Shown here one piece after another: positions 19,554 to 29,178 of a DNA stretch of 64,000 nucleotides. The notes below the pieces were generated by a model. That model saw nothing but the letters and a program-made list of their open reading frames with translations, made no database searches and was not told the origin of the DNA. The first letter of the stretch is position 1; each line of letters begins with the position of its first letter. A program made the position numbers and the translations under genes. This DNA is from Rhodopirellula halodulae (GTDB lineage: Bacteria; Planctomycetota; Planctomycetia; Pirellulales; Pirellulaceae): the NCBI RefSeq assembly GCF_020966775.1, contig NZ_JAJKFV010000009.1, positions 186,001-250,000 of the forward strand, given 5' to 3'.

Positions 19554-20957
19554 TCAGACCATCCGCATGCGTTGCCATTTGCCTTGAGCAAAGCGCCCGG
19601 CCATCACCGCCGCTAGCGTGCAGATCCATCCAGTGATCACCCACCACCACCAATCCAATGCGTTCAGGGCCGCGGGGGCGGCACCGGGGTCTTGGAATCG
19701 ACCGGTGGATGGTTGCCACCACACACCAATGATCACTGCACCGACAGACACGGTCAGTCCCGCCATCAACACGAACCAAGTGTCCCCGGCACCTCGCAAT
19801 GCGCCGGCCAAAATCAATTGGGTGGCATCCAGGATCACATACAACGCGACAAAGCCCAGCAATGTTTCCGCGATGGCAAACGCGGCTTCGCTATCCACTC
19901 CCGTCGGCGACAAGGAATACAACGCGATCAAACCACCGGGAGTGAACACGTAGGCGATGGCCCAAACAAACGAGTAGCCCCAGCCGACCAGCAACGCCGC
20001 GACGACGCATCGAATTGCATTGCCGGGCCCGGACCGAATCAGGTGCTGGCCGACAAGAACCGATGCCGCGATGGACATGCCGACCAACGGTATGAAAGCG
20101 ATCATGTTGAAGTTGATCGCCATGGTGGTGGCTTGTAGTGGGACGTCGCCCAGGCGTCCGATCTGCAACACGATGACGCTGAAGCCACCTGCTTCGGTGA
20201 CGTACATCAATCCGGCGGGCAAGCCGAAGTAGATCAAACGTTTCATCATGCGGCGATTCAGCCGAATGCCTCGAAAGATCCCGTAGCGTTCCCGTTCAAT
20301 GGGCTTCATCAGAAGAACGGCGTAGCAAACCGCTTTGAACCAGAACGAAAGCGTGCTTGCAATCGCCGCGCCCGCGATACCCAGTTCCAAAAAACGTTGG
20401 CCGGTCTCGGGAGAAGGCGATCCAAGGCCGAAAATCAACACGACATCGAGCACGAGATTCAGACAACCGGACGCCAGCGAAACGAGCATGATGGTTCGCG
20501 TGCGATGCGTGCCGCTGTAGAAACCCGACAGTGCCGTTTGCAAGACTTCCCCCGCGCCGCCCCACATCAAAATGCGGAAGTAGACCGCTTGCATGGGGAT
20601 CAAGTGTTCCGGTTGGTCCGTCCAACGAAACAGGGATTCCGCGAATTCGCCGATGAGAATGAACAATGGGCTCGTCGCGAGTGCGAACCAAACGGATTGC
20701 CACAGGAGTTGCCCCACTCGTTTGGGCTGGGCCGCGCCGATGTACTGGCTGACGATGGCGCTGGTCATCGAAGCGATGCCAACGAAAACACAAACCGACA
20801 CCCAAAACAAATTACCGGCCGCCATCGCGGCGCCCATTTGAGATGGTTCGTGCCACAGCAATAGCGTGCGGTCGACGAACAGGACCAGCGAAAACATGCC
20901 GGTGCTGACCATCAACGGAATCGCGACGCGAAGTACTTCCTTGAGAGCCGTGATCAT
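19554..20957 (-). CDS. MATE family efflux transporter
   Basis: A 467-residue integral membrane protein with about twelve hydrophobic segments in two similar halves, the layout of the multidrug and toxic compound extrusion family, which exports cationic compounds by Na+ or H+ exchange. Family-like stretches include [18 protein letters not shown] at the N-terminus, [29 protein letters not shown], and [13 protein letters not shown] near the end of the first half. The start ATG gives a standard short cytoplasmic N-terminus. The next gene upstream is divergent, with 272 bases between. Substrate cannot be told from sequence. Confidence 0.9.
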   Translation of the reverse strand: MITALKEVLRVAIPLMVSTGMFSLVLFVDRTLLLWHEPSQMGAAMAAGNLFWVSVCVFVGIASMTSAIVSQYIGAAQPKRVGQLLWQSVWFALATSPLFILIGEFAESLFRWTDQPEHLIPMQAVYFRILMWGGAGEVLQTALSGFYSGTHRTRTIMLVSLASGCLNLVLDVVLIFGLGSPSPETGQRFLELGIAGAAIASTLSFWFKAVCYAVLLMKPIERERYGIFRGIRLNRRMMKRLIYFGLPAGLMYVTEAGGFSVIVLQIGRLGDVPLQATTMAINFNMIAFIPLVGMSIAASVLVGQHLIRSGPGNAIRCVVAALLVGWGYSFVWAIAYVFTPGGLIALYSLSPTGVDSEAAFAIAETLLGFVALYVILDATQLILAGALRGAGDTWFVLMAGLTVSVGAVIIGVWWQPSTGRFQDPGAAPAALNALDWWWWVITGWICTLAAVMAGRFAQGKWQRMRMV

Positions 20958-21229
20958 GTGTGAAGGCGATTTGGTGGCAGATGGTCAAACGCGATTCGTC
21001 GGACCGAGCCTGCAATGATGGGGATGGAGCGAAGGTAATGAAAGGGACGTCGTCTGGTAACAGCGTGGGGTGTTGTGGTCCAGCCCGCGGATTTGGGAAA
21101 TGGCGGTGCCAGCGATTGCTTGCGAGTCGTGCTGGCATGGGATCGCTGGTATGGCGTGGCTGGCTTGCCGGACGGAATCTCTCGATGCCGACTTGTCGCG
21201 TTGGTCCGCCATCTGGTTAAGCTAGTCGT

Positions 21230-22660
21230 ATGCGACGCTTTCTTCTGACGTTTCTGGCAGCTTTCTTCATCCTGATGGGGACATGTTGGGCGACGAATCG
21301 GTTCGCGCCCCATTTAGTTCCCGACTCGCCGAGCTACACCGAATACTCGTTTGAGTCTGCCGAGACCGTCGCTTCGCAAATTCGCACGCTAGGCTACCCG
21401 GTCTTGCTCCGGTTGTCAGGAATCGTAGGCGAACGCAACGCGAACCAAACAATGGTTTTGATTCACATCGCGTTGCAAGCGATGGCGGTGACACTGCTTG
21501 CCTGTGAACTGAGAGCTTGGGGAGCCACGCGAACGGCGACCATCGTCGCTGCGGCGTCACTCGCGATTGGCTGCACGTTCTGGGATCACGTCAACACGAT
21601 CGCGACCGATGCTCCCGCGATGTCGTTGGCCGTCGTGGTAGGAGTCTTGCTGCTTCGGACCTACCGGGTTGCTTCCGACGGGAAGTGGCTGGCATTGATC
21701 GGAACATTCACGGCGGTGGTGATTTTCATTCGCCCAGCGTATCTGGTTCTGATTCCTTGGTCGGTCCTCATCGTGTTGGGCCGACCCTCCTCGTTGGTTT
21801 CGCGACGTTTCGTGGAAGCGTCGATGGTCGCCGTCGTACCGGTGGTCATGGTGTTGGCTTGGTGCGGTTTCCGGTTCGCCGCGGTGAGCGACTTTGGCTT
21901 TTTGCCATTCGGTCATCAGAATATGGCGGCGGTCACGACTCAGTTGTTGGATGCCGACGAGTTGGAATCGTTGCCAGGTGACCTGGGGACATTGGGGGCC
22001 AACATCGCGGATCGCCGCGTCGAGATGGCCGCTGCGGATCGCGAATATTCGGATGGTTTGGATTTGCGGCCCGTTCCAAATGCTGAACAACGAGCGGATT
22101 CGTACACCACGATCGAAAACCGCTGGGACGCTATGACCTACATGGTGGTGATTCCGGCAGCTGCGGAGTTGGAGCCTGATTCAGTTCGCCAGCATCAATT
22201 GCTTGCCCGAATGGATCAAACCATCGTCACCCAATATCCCTCACGCTATGCGAAATGGTTCGCTTTGGCCGTGCGGCGCGGTGTGTGGGGATCGCTCGCG
22301 GACACCATCATGCACCCGATTTTCTTCGGCGTTGCACTTCTTGGCATTGCATCACTTTGCTGGGGATGCTGGCGTCTGCTGTCGCAGTCTTCGGAGGCAA
22401 CCTTGGCCACGCGAATGAATGCCGGGCGATGGCGTTTACTGGCGACGCTGACCGTGATCACGCTCAGCTATTGGCTTAGCAACATCGCGTTTGTTGCTTT
22501 GACCAGTCCACCCATTGGTCGGTTTTCAGATGCGGCGGCCGTTTGGATTCCCGTTTGGCTCACCGTCGTGGTGGCGGAAGGTTACGCGTCGTTTTCGATC
22601 TCGCTGAGCAACGCTTCCAGTTCTTCGGGAGACAAGTCTGACGCTTCGATGTCCGAATGA
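21230..22660 (+). CDS. Multi-pass membrane protein, GT-C glycosyltransferase-like
   Basis: A 476-residue protein with an N-terminal hydrophobic segment, a loop with DSPSYTEYSFESAETV and GYPVLLRL, and about eight further hydrophobic segments. An acidic loop after the first segment, with a DxxxY and GYP pattern, is typical of GT-C-type membrane glycosyltransferases and mannosyltransferase-like proteins, but no diagnostic catalytic residues can be assigned. The last 79 bases overlap the end of the convergent acyl-AMP ligase gene. The C-terminal tail is Ser-rich (SLSNASSSSGDKSDASMSE). Confidence 0.65.
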   Translation: MRRFLLTFLAAFFILMGTCWATNRFAPHLVPDSPSYTEYSFESAETVASQIRTLGYPVLLRLSGIVGERNANQTMVLIHIALQAMAVTLLACELRAWGATRTATIVAAASLAIGCTFWDHVNTIATDAPAMSLAVVVGVLLLRTYRVASDGKWLALIGTFTAVVIFIRPAYLVLIPWSVLIVLGRPSSLVSRRFVEASMVAVVPVVMVLAWCGFRFAAVSDFGFLPFGHQNMAAVTTQLLDADELESLPGDLGTLGANIADRRVEMAAADREYSDGLDLRPVPNAEQRADSYTTIENRWDAMTYMVVIPAAAELEPDSVRQHQLLARMDQTIVTQYPSRYAKWFALAVRRGVWGSLADTIMHPIFFGVALLGIASLCWGCWRLLSQSSEATLATRMNAGRWRLLATLTVITLSYWLSNIAFVALTSPPIGRFSDAAAVWIPVWLTVVVAEGYASFSISLSNASSSSGDKSDASMSE

Positions 22661-24918
22661 ATCTCGTCGACCACGTCCGTCTCCGCGACGTGACCATCGT
22701 CGGGCGAGCCGCCGGCCAATGTTTCGGCCAAGTAAGCCGCCAAGCGTTCCGGCGTTGGGTAGTTGAACGCCAACACGGGGGTCAGCTCAATGCCCAGCCA
22801 ATCTTCCAGTTCGCTGCTGAGCTCGACCGCCGTCAGTGAATCCATTCCGGTTTCAGCGAACGGCGTTTGCGGCGTCAAGGATTCTCGTTCGACGCTGCTG
22901 TCCTCGTGAACCTGTTCGCCGCTGTGTCCGGACAACCATGCCAGCAACCAAGCCGTGATTTGTTCGGTGGCTTCGGGAATCGTTTCTTGGGTGACTCGCG
23001 TGGGCAATTCTGGCATCGCCACCGATTCCGAATCGTCTTGGAATCGATTTCGTGACCATTGATACCGTGCGGTCAGCTCACCGGACTCGATCATGGCGCG
23101 GCATTGTTGTCGCTGAACTTTGCCGCTGGTCGTCAGTGGAATGGCGGCTGGCCGAGTGATCAGGACTTGGCGAGCGTCCACTTCGTGTTCGTCGATCACC
23201 GCACGTCGAATGTGGCGAACGATGTCGGGAAGTTCTTCCGATTCGACGTGTCGCGAAACTTCGGCGGCGATGGCCAAGGCGTCGCCGGTACGACCGCTGG
23301 TGGCAACGGCGACGCATTGCAACACGTCGGCGTGGATCAAGCCTTTGACCGTTGCCTCGATGTCTTGCGGGAACAAGTTGCGACCACGAAGGATCACCAC
23401 ATCTTTACTGCGCCCGGTGACGTAAACCTCGCCATCATGCAGGAAGCCTAAATCGCCGGTGCGAAGGAATTTGTCGTCGGCGTCATCGTCAGCGAGCTTC
23501 GCAGCGAAGACCTCGGCGTTGACTTCGTCTCGTTTCCAGTAACCCGATGCGACGGACGGACCGGAAAGCCAAATTTCACCAATGTCGCCGGGATCACAAA
23601 CACGCTTGGTTTTCGGATCGACCACCAACACGGTCATCGCGTGTGCGGGGCTGCCGGAGCTGACCAGTTGCCGAGTGTTTTCGTTGTTGGTTTCGGTTGG
23701 TTGAGCGGACGCCTCGCACAGCGTTGTTTGGCGAACCACCTTGCCTTTTCCCAAAGCCAACGCATCCTTGTCGACGTCGATCAGATTGGGCGTTTGACCG
23801 GACCGACAGCTAGACGCCATCAAGGTCGCTTCGGCCAGACCGTAACAAGGACAGAATGTTTCGCCGCGGAAGCCCGATTTGGCGAAGCGATTGGTGAATT
23901 GTTTCAGTGTGTCCGCGTTGATCGGCTCCGCACCACAGAACGCCAATTCCCAGCCTCGCAAGTTCAGCGATTCGGCTTGGGCCGCTTCGATGCGATCCAC
24001 GCAAAGTTGATAGGCAAAGTTGGGAGCACCGCTGATGGTGGCTTTGTAATCCGAGATCGCTCGCAGCCATCGCATCGGACGAGCCAAGAACGAACGGGGC
24101 GACATCAAGATCGCGTGGCCGCCGACGTACAGCGGTTCCAAGATCCCGCCGATCAAACCCATGTCATGGAAGGGGGGCAACCAGAACAAACCGCGTTCGT
24201 AATCGTCGCGATCGTCACCGGTCCACTCGATTCCAAACGCTTGGCGGATCGTTTCCAAATTGCTCAGCAGGTTTTGGTGCGAAACCATCACGCCTTTTGG
24301 ATCGCTCGTCGATCCGCTGGTGTATTGCAGCAACGCCAAATCGCTCGATTGGATTTGATCCAACGGCAAGTCGTGATCGTTCTCGTCGGATGCCAAGTCA
24401 GTTTCGATCGACGCGTCGGTTGCGATCTTGGGCAGGGCCGCGGTTTGTGCCGAAACGCGATGCGGATCGATGCCTTCGATGGTTTCGGTGTCGCTGATCA
24501 GCACCGTGGGTTGGCAATCAGCGACCGAGGAATCCAGCCGAGGCATCGCGCGGCCGGGTTTGGGATAGCTGGTTGGCACGGGTACCAATCGAGCCATTTC
24601 GCAAGCCATGAACCCGATCATGAATTCGAGTCCCGGCGGGAACAACAACATGGCTCGGTCACCCGCCACGGCTCCGGTGTCGCGAAGCAAACGAGTCGCG
24701 ACGGCTCGCACGCGGCGATGCAATTCCGCGTAGGTCAACGTCGTTTCGACGGAGACTTCTGATGGATCGTTGCCGCTGGGATCGTCGGCTAAAAACGTCA
24801 ATGCCGGCCGACTGGGATGTCGCGCAGCACGATCGGCGAGCAAGTGAGCGAGCGATTTCCATCGCGTCTCTTGCGACTCGCGGGTCGTTGAATCAGGTTT
24901 CTCTGATTTGCGTAACAT
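22582..24918 (-). CDS. Fatty acyl-AMP ligase fused to an acyl carrier domain
   Basis: About 778 residues. The main part is an ANL-superfamily adenylation domain: LLQYTSGSTSDPKGVM (ATP loop), WLPPFHDMGLIGG and SPRSFLARP, which are typical of fatty acyl-AMP ligases rather than CoA ligases, then LRTGDLGFLHDGEVYVTGR and a C-terminal lysine region (TTSGKVQRQQ). From about residue 655 there is a carrier domain with the phosphopantetheine Ser694 in GMDSLTAVEL. It would activate a fatty acid as acyl-AMP and load it on its own carrier. An acidic Glu-rich tail follows. Start: ATG at 24918 chosen; GTG at 24969 is the alternative. No polyketide or peptide synthase lies nearby. Confidence 0.88.
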   Translation of the reverse strand: MLRKSEKPDSTTRESQETRWKSLAHLLADRAARHPSRPALTFLADDPSGNDPSEVSVETTLTYAELHRRVRAVATRLLRDTGAVAGDRAMLLFPPGLEFMIGFMACEMARLVPVPTSYPKPGRAMPRLDSSVADCQPTVLISDTETIEGIDPHRVSAQTAALPKIATDASIETDLASDENDHDLPLDQIQSSDLALLQYTSGSTSDPKGVMVSHQNLLSNLETIRQAFGIEWTGDDRDDYERGLFWLPPFHDMGLIGGILEPLYVGGHAILMSPRSFLARPMRWLRAISDYKATISGAPNFAYQLCVDRIEAAQAESLNLRGWELAFCGAEPINADTLKQFTNRFAKSGFRGETFCPCYGLAEATLMASSCRSGQTPNLIDVDKDALALGKGKVVRQTTLCEASAQPTETNNENTRQLVSSGSPAHAMTVLVVDPKTKRVCDPGDIGEIWLSGPSVASGYWKRDEVNAEVFAAKLADDDADDKFLRTGDLGFLHDGEVYVTGRSKDVVILRGRNLFPQDIEATVKGLIHADVLQCVAVATSGRTGDALAIAAEVSRHVESEELPDIVRHIRRAVIDEHEVDARQVLITRPAAIPLTTSGKVQRQQCRAMIESGELTARYQWSRNRFQDDSESVAMPELPTRVTQETIPEATEQITAWLLAWLSGHSGEQVHEDSSVERESLTPQTPFAETGMDSLTAVELSSELEDWLGIELTPVLAFNYPTPERLAAYLAETLAGGSPDDGHVAETDVVDEIHSDIEASDLSPEELEALLSEIENDA

Positions 24919-26075
24919 ACGGACTCGGGCGCAGGAATCCGATCGGTTGGCCGTTGGAGACGTGGCCACTTATCGGGTAGGCAGTGAGTGGGTGGGAAGT
25001 CTGTTGGTGCGTTGGCTCGCCGAGGCAGGATAGTGAGTCTGGGTCGTCTAGCCTCCTAGCATATAACTCTGCTAGGTGGATGGAAAGGATGACGACGTTT
25101 CTTTGATGGCGCAGCCAAAAATGTCATGGCTCGGTCGGATTTTGCCGCAGAATCGGTATCTTTTGATAACCGCCCACAGCTCCCTGTTTACCTCATCGTT
25201 AATGTCTGGCAAGCGGTCTGTTTTCTGAGCCCAAATTCGCGAACGCTGAGTCCCGGGGGGCGTCCAACAAATGATTCGCTGCGACAGTCATCCGCAACGC
25301 TCAATTGTCGCTCTAACTTCACTGACACACTCTGTTTGCCGAGATCGCTTGATCGAATCCGCGAGTCCAGCGTGACGAATTGGTTCGCGTCACTTCTTTT
25401 TGTTTCGGGGCGACAGAGCGATTCGGGAATGATAAGATTCGCCCATGCGGTTCGCCAAATTCTCTCCGCGAGAACCCGCCGGGTGAATTTCAGGACCGCC
25501 ATCCATCATCCCACCCAGTTGGTTGTTTCGTTTTGCGAAGACGGGCGATTCCAGTCCTACGCACCGCGACGACAGTCGGCTGTGAAGCGAGCGGCCTCGC
25601 TGCTGCGTTTCGCCACAAGGCTCAAGCGGCCAAAGACATCACTTCGAGGACCCATCGTCTTGAAACTGAACGTGTTCGGTGAATCCGCCATGCCCCGACG
25701 GGCATCCTTGGTCATGACATCTTGGTTGGCGGCGGATTCCGATCGTCTGGTTGGCGGATTGGTTGTTCGCGGTTCGGATTCGCCCGAGCGGTCATCGATA
25801 GGAACGAAACAAGTGGGAACGAGCTGACGAGGCGATCCGACGAGGAAATCCAGCGCGACGTGCGACCCCATCCGTCACGTGCGTTTGATTTCGACCGTCG
25901 CCATGACGGACGATTGTCGCACCGGCAGTTCTTCGTGGACCAGACGAATGCGTCGGTGATGACGCTCAGCAGCGAGGACTCGCGTGTGGAACGTTGGCGA
26001 GAAAGCCGACTCCCGCGATTTGTGCATCGGTAGATTTCACTCAACTTCTTTTGACACCATACAGAACTGTTTTCC
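24919..26075. other. 1.1-kb intergenic region before acnB
   Basis: No gene is called. All frames contain only short or unrecognisable reading frames. From about 25683 to 26033 one plus-strand frame has codon use like a real gene and ends in TAG at 26031-26033 (tail VERWRESRLPRFVHR), but it lacks a plausible start and any known motif; it may be a decayed gene. A hairpin lies at 25055-25076. The promoter of acnB must be in this gap, but no clear -35/-10 pair is placed. Confidence 0.5.
25055..25076. repeat. Inverted repeat CCTAGCA / TGCTAGG
   Basis: Seven-base perfect arms around an eight-base AT-rich loop. It may be an operator or a small hairpin; no T-run follows. Confidence 0.45.
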
Positions 26076-28874
26076 ATGAGCGCTTACGACAACTACCTGC
26101 AGGAAATCAAAGAACGTCAAGCGGAAGGGCTCCATCCCAAGCCGATCGATGATGCGGGTTTGCTCAGTGAGATCATCGCGCAGATCAAGGACACTTCGAA
26201 TCCACATCGCGAAGACTCGCTGAAGTTTTTCATCTACAACACGTTGCCGGGAACCACCAGCGCGGCCGGCGTCAAAGCGAAGTTCTTGAAAGAGATTGTT
26301 CTGGGCGAATCGACGCTGGATGAGATCTCACCCGAGTTCGCGTTGGAACAACTGTCGCACATGAAGGGGGGGCCTTCGATCGAAGTGCTGTTGGATCTGG
26401 CTTTAGGGGACGACGCGACGATCGCGAAACAAGCCGCCGACGTTTTGAAAACGCAGGTGTTTCTGTACGACGCGGACACCGATCGTTTGGCAAAGGCTTT
26501 CCAGGCCGGCAACCTGATCGCGAAAGAGTTGTTGGAGAGCTATGCACAGGCCGAGTTCTTCACCAGCCTGCCCGATGTTCCCGAGAAGATCGATGTTGTG
26601 ACTTACATCGCCGGGGTCGGCGACATTTCGACCGACTTGTTGTCACCCGGCAGCGAAGCTCACTCGCGTTCCGACCGAGAGCTTCACGGCAAGTGCTTGA
26701 TCAACGAAGAAGCCCAGAAGGAATTGGTGGAGCTGCAGAAACAACACCCGGACAAACGAGTGATGTTGATCGCGGAAAAGGGAACCATGGGTGTTGGTTC
26801 GTCTCGCATGTCGGGCGTGAACAACGTGGCGTTGTGGATTGGAAAGCAAGCCAGCCCGTACGTGCCGTTCATCAACATTGCACCCGTTGTGGCCGGTACC
26901 AATGGGATCTCGCCGATCTTCCTGACGACCGTCGGTGTGACCGGCGGGATTGGCGTGGATCTGAAGAACTGGGTGAAGAAGGTCGACGCCGACGGCAAAG
27001 TGGTCGTCGATGAGAACGGCGATCCAGTGCTCGAGCAAGCTTACTCCGTCGACACCGGCACGGTTCTGACGATCGATACCAAGGCGAAGAAACTCTACAA
27101 CGGCGACGAAGAGCTGATTGATATCTCCAGCTCGCTGACGCCGCAAAAAGTTGAGTTCATGAAGGCCGGCGGTTCGTACGCGGTTGTGTTCGGCAAAAAG
27201 CTGCAAACCTTCGCTGCAAAAACGTTGGGCATCGACATCCCGCCCGTGTTTGCTCCGTCGAAAGAGGTCTCGCACGAGGGACAAGGTTTGACCGCGGTGG
27301 AGAAAATCTTCAACAAGAACGCGGTTGGAAACACGCCCGGCAAAGTGTTGCACGCGGGATCCGATGTGCGAGTGGAAGTCAACATCGTTGGGTCGCAAGA
27401 CACCACGGGGCTGATGACGTCGCAAGAATTGGAAATGATGGCGGCGACCGTGATCTCGCCAATCGTGGACGCGGGCTATCAATCCGGTTGCCACACGGCT
27501 TCGGTTTGGGATTCCAAGGCGCAGCAAAACATTCCCAAGCTGATGAAGTTCATGAACGACTTCGGCTTGATCACCGCCCGCGATCCGAAGGGCGAATACC
27601 ATGCGATGACGGACGTGATCCATAAGGTTCTGAACGATCTGACCGTGGACGATTGGGCGATCATCATCGGTGGCGATTCGCACACGCGGATGTCAAAGGG
27701 AGTCGCGTTTGGTGCGGACAGCGGAACCGTCGCGCTGGCACTGGCAACAGGCGAAGCCACCATGCCGATTCCTGAATCGGTGAAGGTAACCTTCAAAGGT
27801 GCCATGAACGAGCACGTTGATTTTCGCGACGTGGTCCACGCGACGCAGGCACAAATGCTGAGCAAATTCGCCGGTGACAATGTGTTCCAAGGTCGCATCA
27901 TTGAAGTGCACATCGGAACGCTGCCCGCCGACCAAGCGTTCACGTTCACGGACTGGACCGCGGAAATGAAGGCGAAGGCGTCGATTTGCATTTCCGAAGA
28001 CGACACGTTGATCGAATCGTTGGAAATCGCGAAGAGCCGCATTCAAACGATGATCGACAAAGGCATGGACAACAACAAACAAGTCCTGCAGGGATTGGTC
28101 GACAAAGCCGAACGTCGCATCGCGGAAGTCAAATCCGGTGAGAAACCACCGTTGGCTCCGGATACCAACGCGAAATATTTCGCGGAGTTCGAGGTGGATC
28201 TGAGCTTGATCGACGAGCCGATGATCGCGGACCCAGACGTGAACAACGAAGACGTCTCGAAACGCTACACGCACGACACGATTCGCGACCTGACGTATTA
28301 CAACGGCGAGAAGTCAGTCGATCTTGGCTTTGTGGGTTCGTGCATGGTTCACAAAGGCGATTTGAAGATTGTCTCGCAGATGCTTCGCAACTTGGAATCG
28401 GAGCAGGGAACGGTCGAGTTCAAAGCACCCTTGGTGGTCGCGGCGCCGACCTACAACATCATTGATGAGCTGAAAGAAGAAGGCGATTGGGACACGCTGC
28501 AAAAGTACTCCGGATTCGAGTTCAACGATTTGGCGCCCAAGAGCACGGCTCGGACAGAGTACGAGAACATGATGTACCTGGAACGCCCCGGTTGTAACCT
28601 CTGCATGGGCAACCAAGAAAAGGCTGCCAAGGGTGACACGGTGCTCGCAACGTCCACGCGTTTGTTCCAAGGTCGCGTGGTTGCTGACTCCGAACGCAAG
28701 AAGGGCGAATCTTTGCTCGCGTCGACTCCGGTTGTTGTGTTGTCGGCGATCCTGGGACGAATCCCAACGATCGAGGAATACAAAGCCGCCGTGGTTGGCA
28801 TTCCGCTGACCAAGTTTGCTCCGCCAACGAAGAGCATGAGCACCGCCGGGCCAACTCACTTGGTGAATTTCTGA
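26076..28874 (+). CDS. acnB: Aconitate hydratase B (2-methylisocitrate dehydratase type)
   Basis: A 932-residue AcnB, which interconverts citrate and isocitrate and in some bacteria also works in the 2-methylcitrate cycle. The N-terminal HEAT-like domain begins MSAYDNYLQEIKERQAEG; the swivel and catalytic domains follow (VGDISTDLLSPGSEAHSRSD, HTASVWDSKAQQNIP, IIGGDSHTRMSKGVAFGADS). Iron-sulfur ligands are Cys756 in VGSCMVHKGD and Cys840/Cys843 in RPGCNLCMGNQ, matching the family. The ATG is placed at the expected N-terminus but has no Shine-Dalgarno sequence. Confidence 0.97.
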   Translation: MSAYDNYLQEIKERQAEGLHPKPIDDAGLLSEIIAQIKDTSNPHREDSLKFFIYNTLPGTTSAAGVKAKFLKEIVLGESTLDEISPEFALEQLSHMKGGPSIEVLLDLALGDDATIAKQAADVLKTQVFLYDADTDRLAKAFQAGNLIAKELLESYAQAEFFTSLPDVPEKIDVVTYIAGVGDISTDLLSPGSEAHSRSDRELHGKCLINEEAQKELVELQKQHPDKRVMLIAEKGTMGVGSSRMSGVNNVALWIGKQASPYVPFINIAPVVAGTNGISPIFLTTVGVTGGIGVDLKNWVKKVDADGKVVVDENGDPVLEQAYSVDTGTVLTIDTKAKKLYNGDEELIDISSSLTPQKVEFMKAGGSYAVVFGKKLQTFAAKTLGIDIPPVFAPSKEVSHEGQGLTAVEKIFNKNAVGNTPGKVLHAGSDVRVEVNIVGSQDTTGLMTSQELEMMAATVISPIVDAGYQSGCHTASVWDSKAQQNIPKLMKFMNDFGLITARDPKGEYHAMTDVIHKVLNDLTVDDWAIIIGGDSHTRMSKGVAFGADSGTVALALATGEATMPIPESVKVTFKGAMNEHVDFRDVVHATQAQMLSKFAGDNVFQGRIIEVHIGTLPADQAFTFTDWTAEMKAKASICISEDDTLIESLEIAKSRIQTMIDKGMDNNKQVLQGLVDKAERRIAEVKSGEKPPLAPDTNAKYFAEFEVDLSLIDEPMIADPDVNNEDVSKRYTHDTIRDLTYYNGEKSVDLGFVGSCMVHKGDLKIVSQMLRNLESEQGTVEFKAPLVVAAPTYNIIDELKEEGDWDTLQKYSGFEFNDLAPKSTARTEYENMMYLERPGCNLCMGNQEKAAKGDTVLATSTRLFQGRVVADSERKKGESLLASTPVVVLSAILGRIPTIEEYKAAVVGIPLTKFAPPTKSMSTAGPTHLVNF

Positions 28875-29178
28875 ACCGGCTCTGAGGGGTTTCTCGAGAG
28901 ATTGGTGAGTTTTCTCGAGAGATTGGCTTGATAGTCAGTGGCAACCAGGCCTTCCGAGTAAGTTGCCACGAGGCTTTGGCGGAGTGGAAAGTCACAAAGT
29001 CTTGCTGCAATGTCCGTTTGCGATCCATTGGTGCCGTTTTCCTGCCCACTTGGGGGTGTGGATCGGGCATAATCGAGGCTTCGTTCATTTCATCCGCGTG
29101 ACGGAATGCTAGTGAGGCCGCCCTTGGCCTCTGCCAACATTCCTCGGGTCGCGGTCGAGTTCGTTGCCAGGAGCGTTC
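28875..29178. other. Intergenic region after acnB
   Basis: A 304-base gap. Apart from the tandem 16-base repeat at 28890-28926 nothing is recognised. The second half is presumably the promoter region of the following cytochrome-domain gene. Confidence 0.5.
28890..28926 (+). repeat. Tandem 16-base repeat TTTCTCGAGAGATTGG
   Basis: Two identical copies at 28890-28905 and 28911-28926, five bases apart, 15 bases after the acnB stop. Each contains the palindrome TCTCGAGA. Possibly a protein-binding site or a transcript-end structure. Confidence 0.7.

Noticed and set aside
23641-24762. A 373-codon plus-strand frame opposite the acyl-AMP ligase
   Set aside because: It lies entirely within the ligase and has no recognisable motif; the ligase motifs on the other strand are complete.
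25126-25827. A 233-codon plus-strand frame in the gap before acnB
   Set aside because: Composition and residue order look random, there is no ribosome binding site, and other frames in the same place are equally long.
26051-26056. TTGACA as a -35 box for acnB
   Set aside because: A 17-base spacer would put the -10 box at or after the start codon of acnB, so it cannot serve that gene as annotated.
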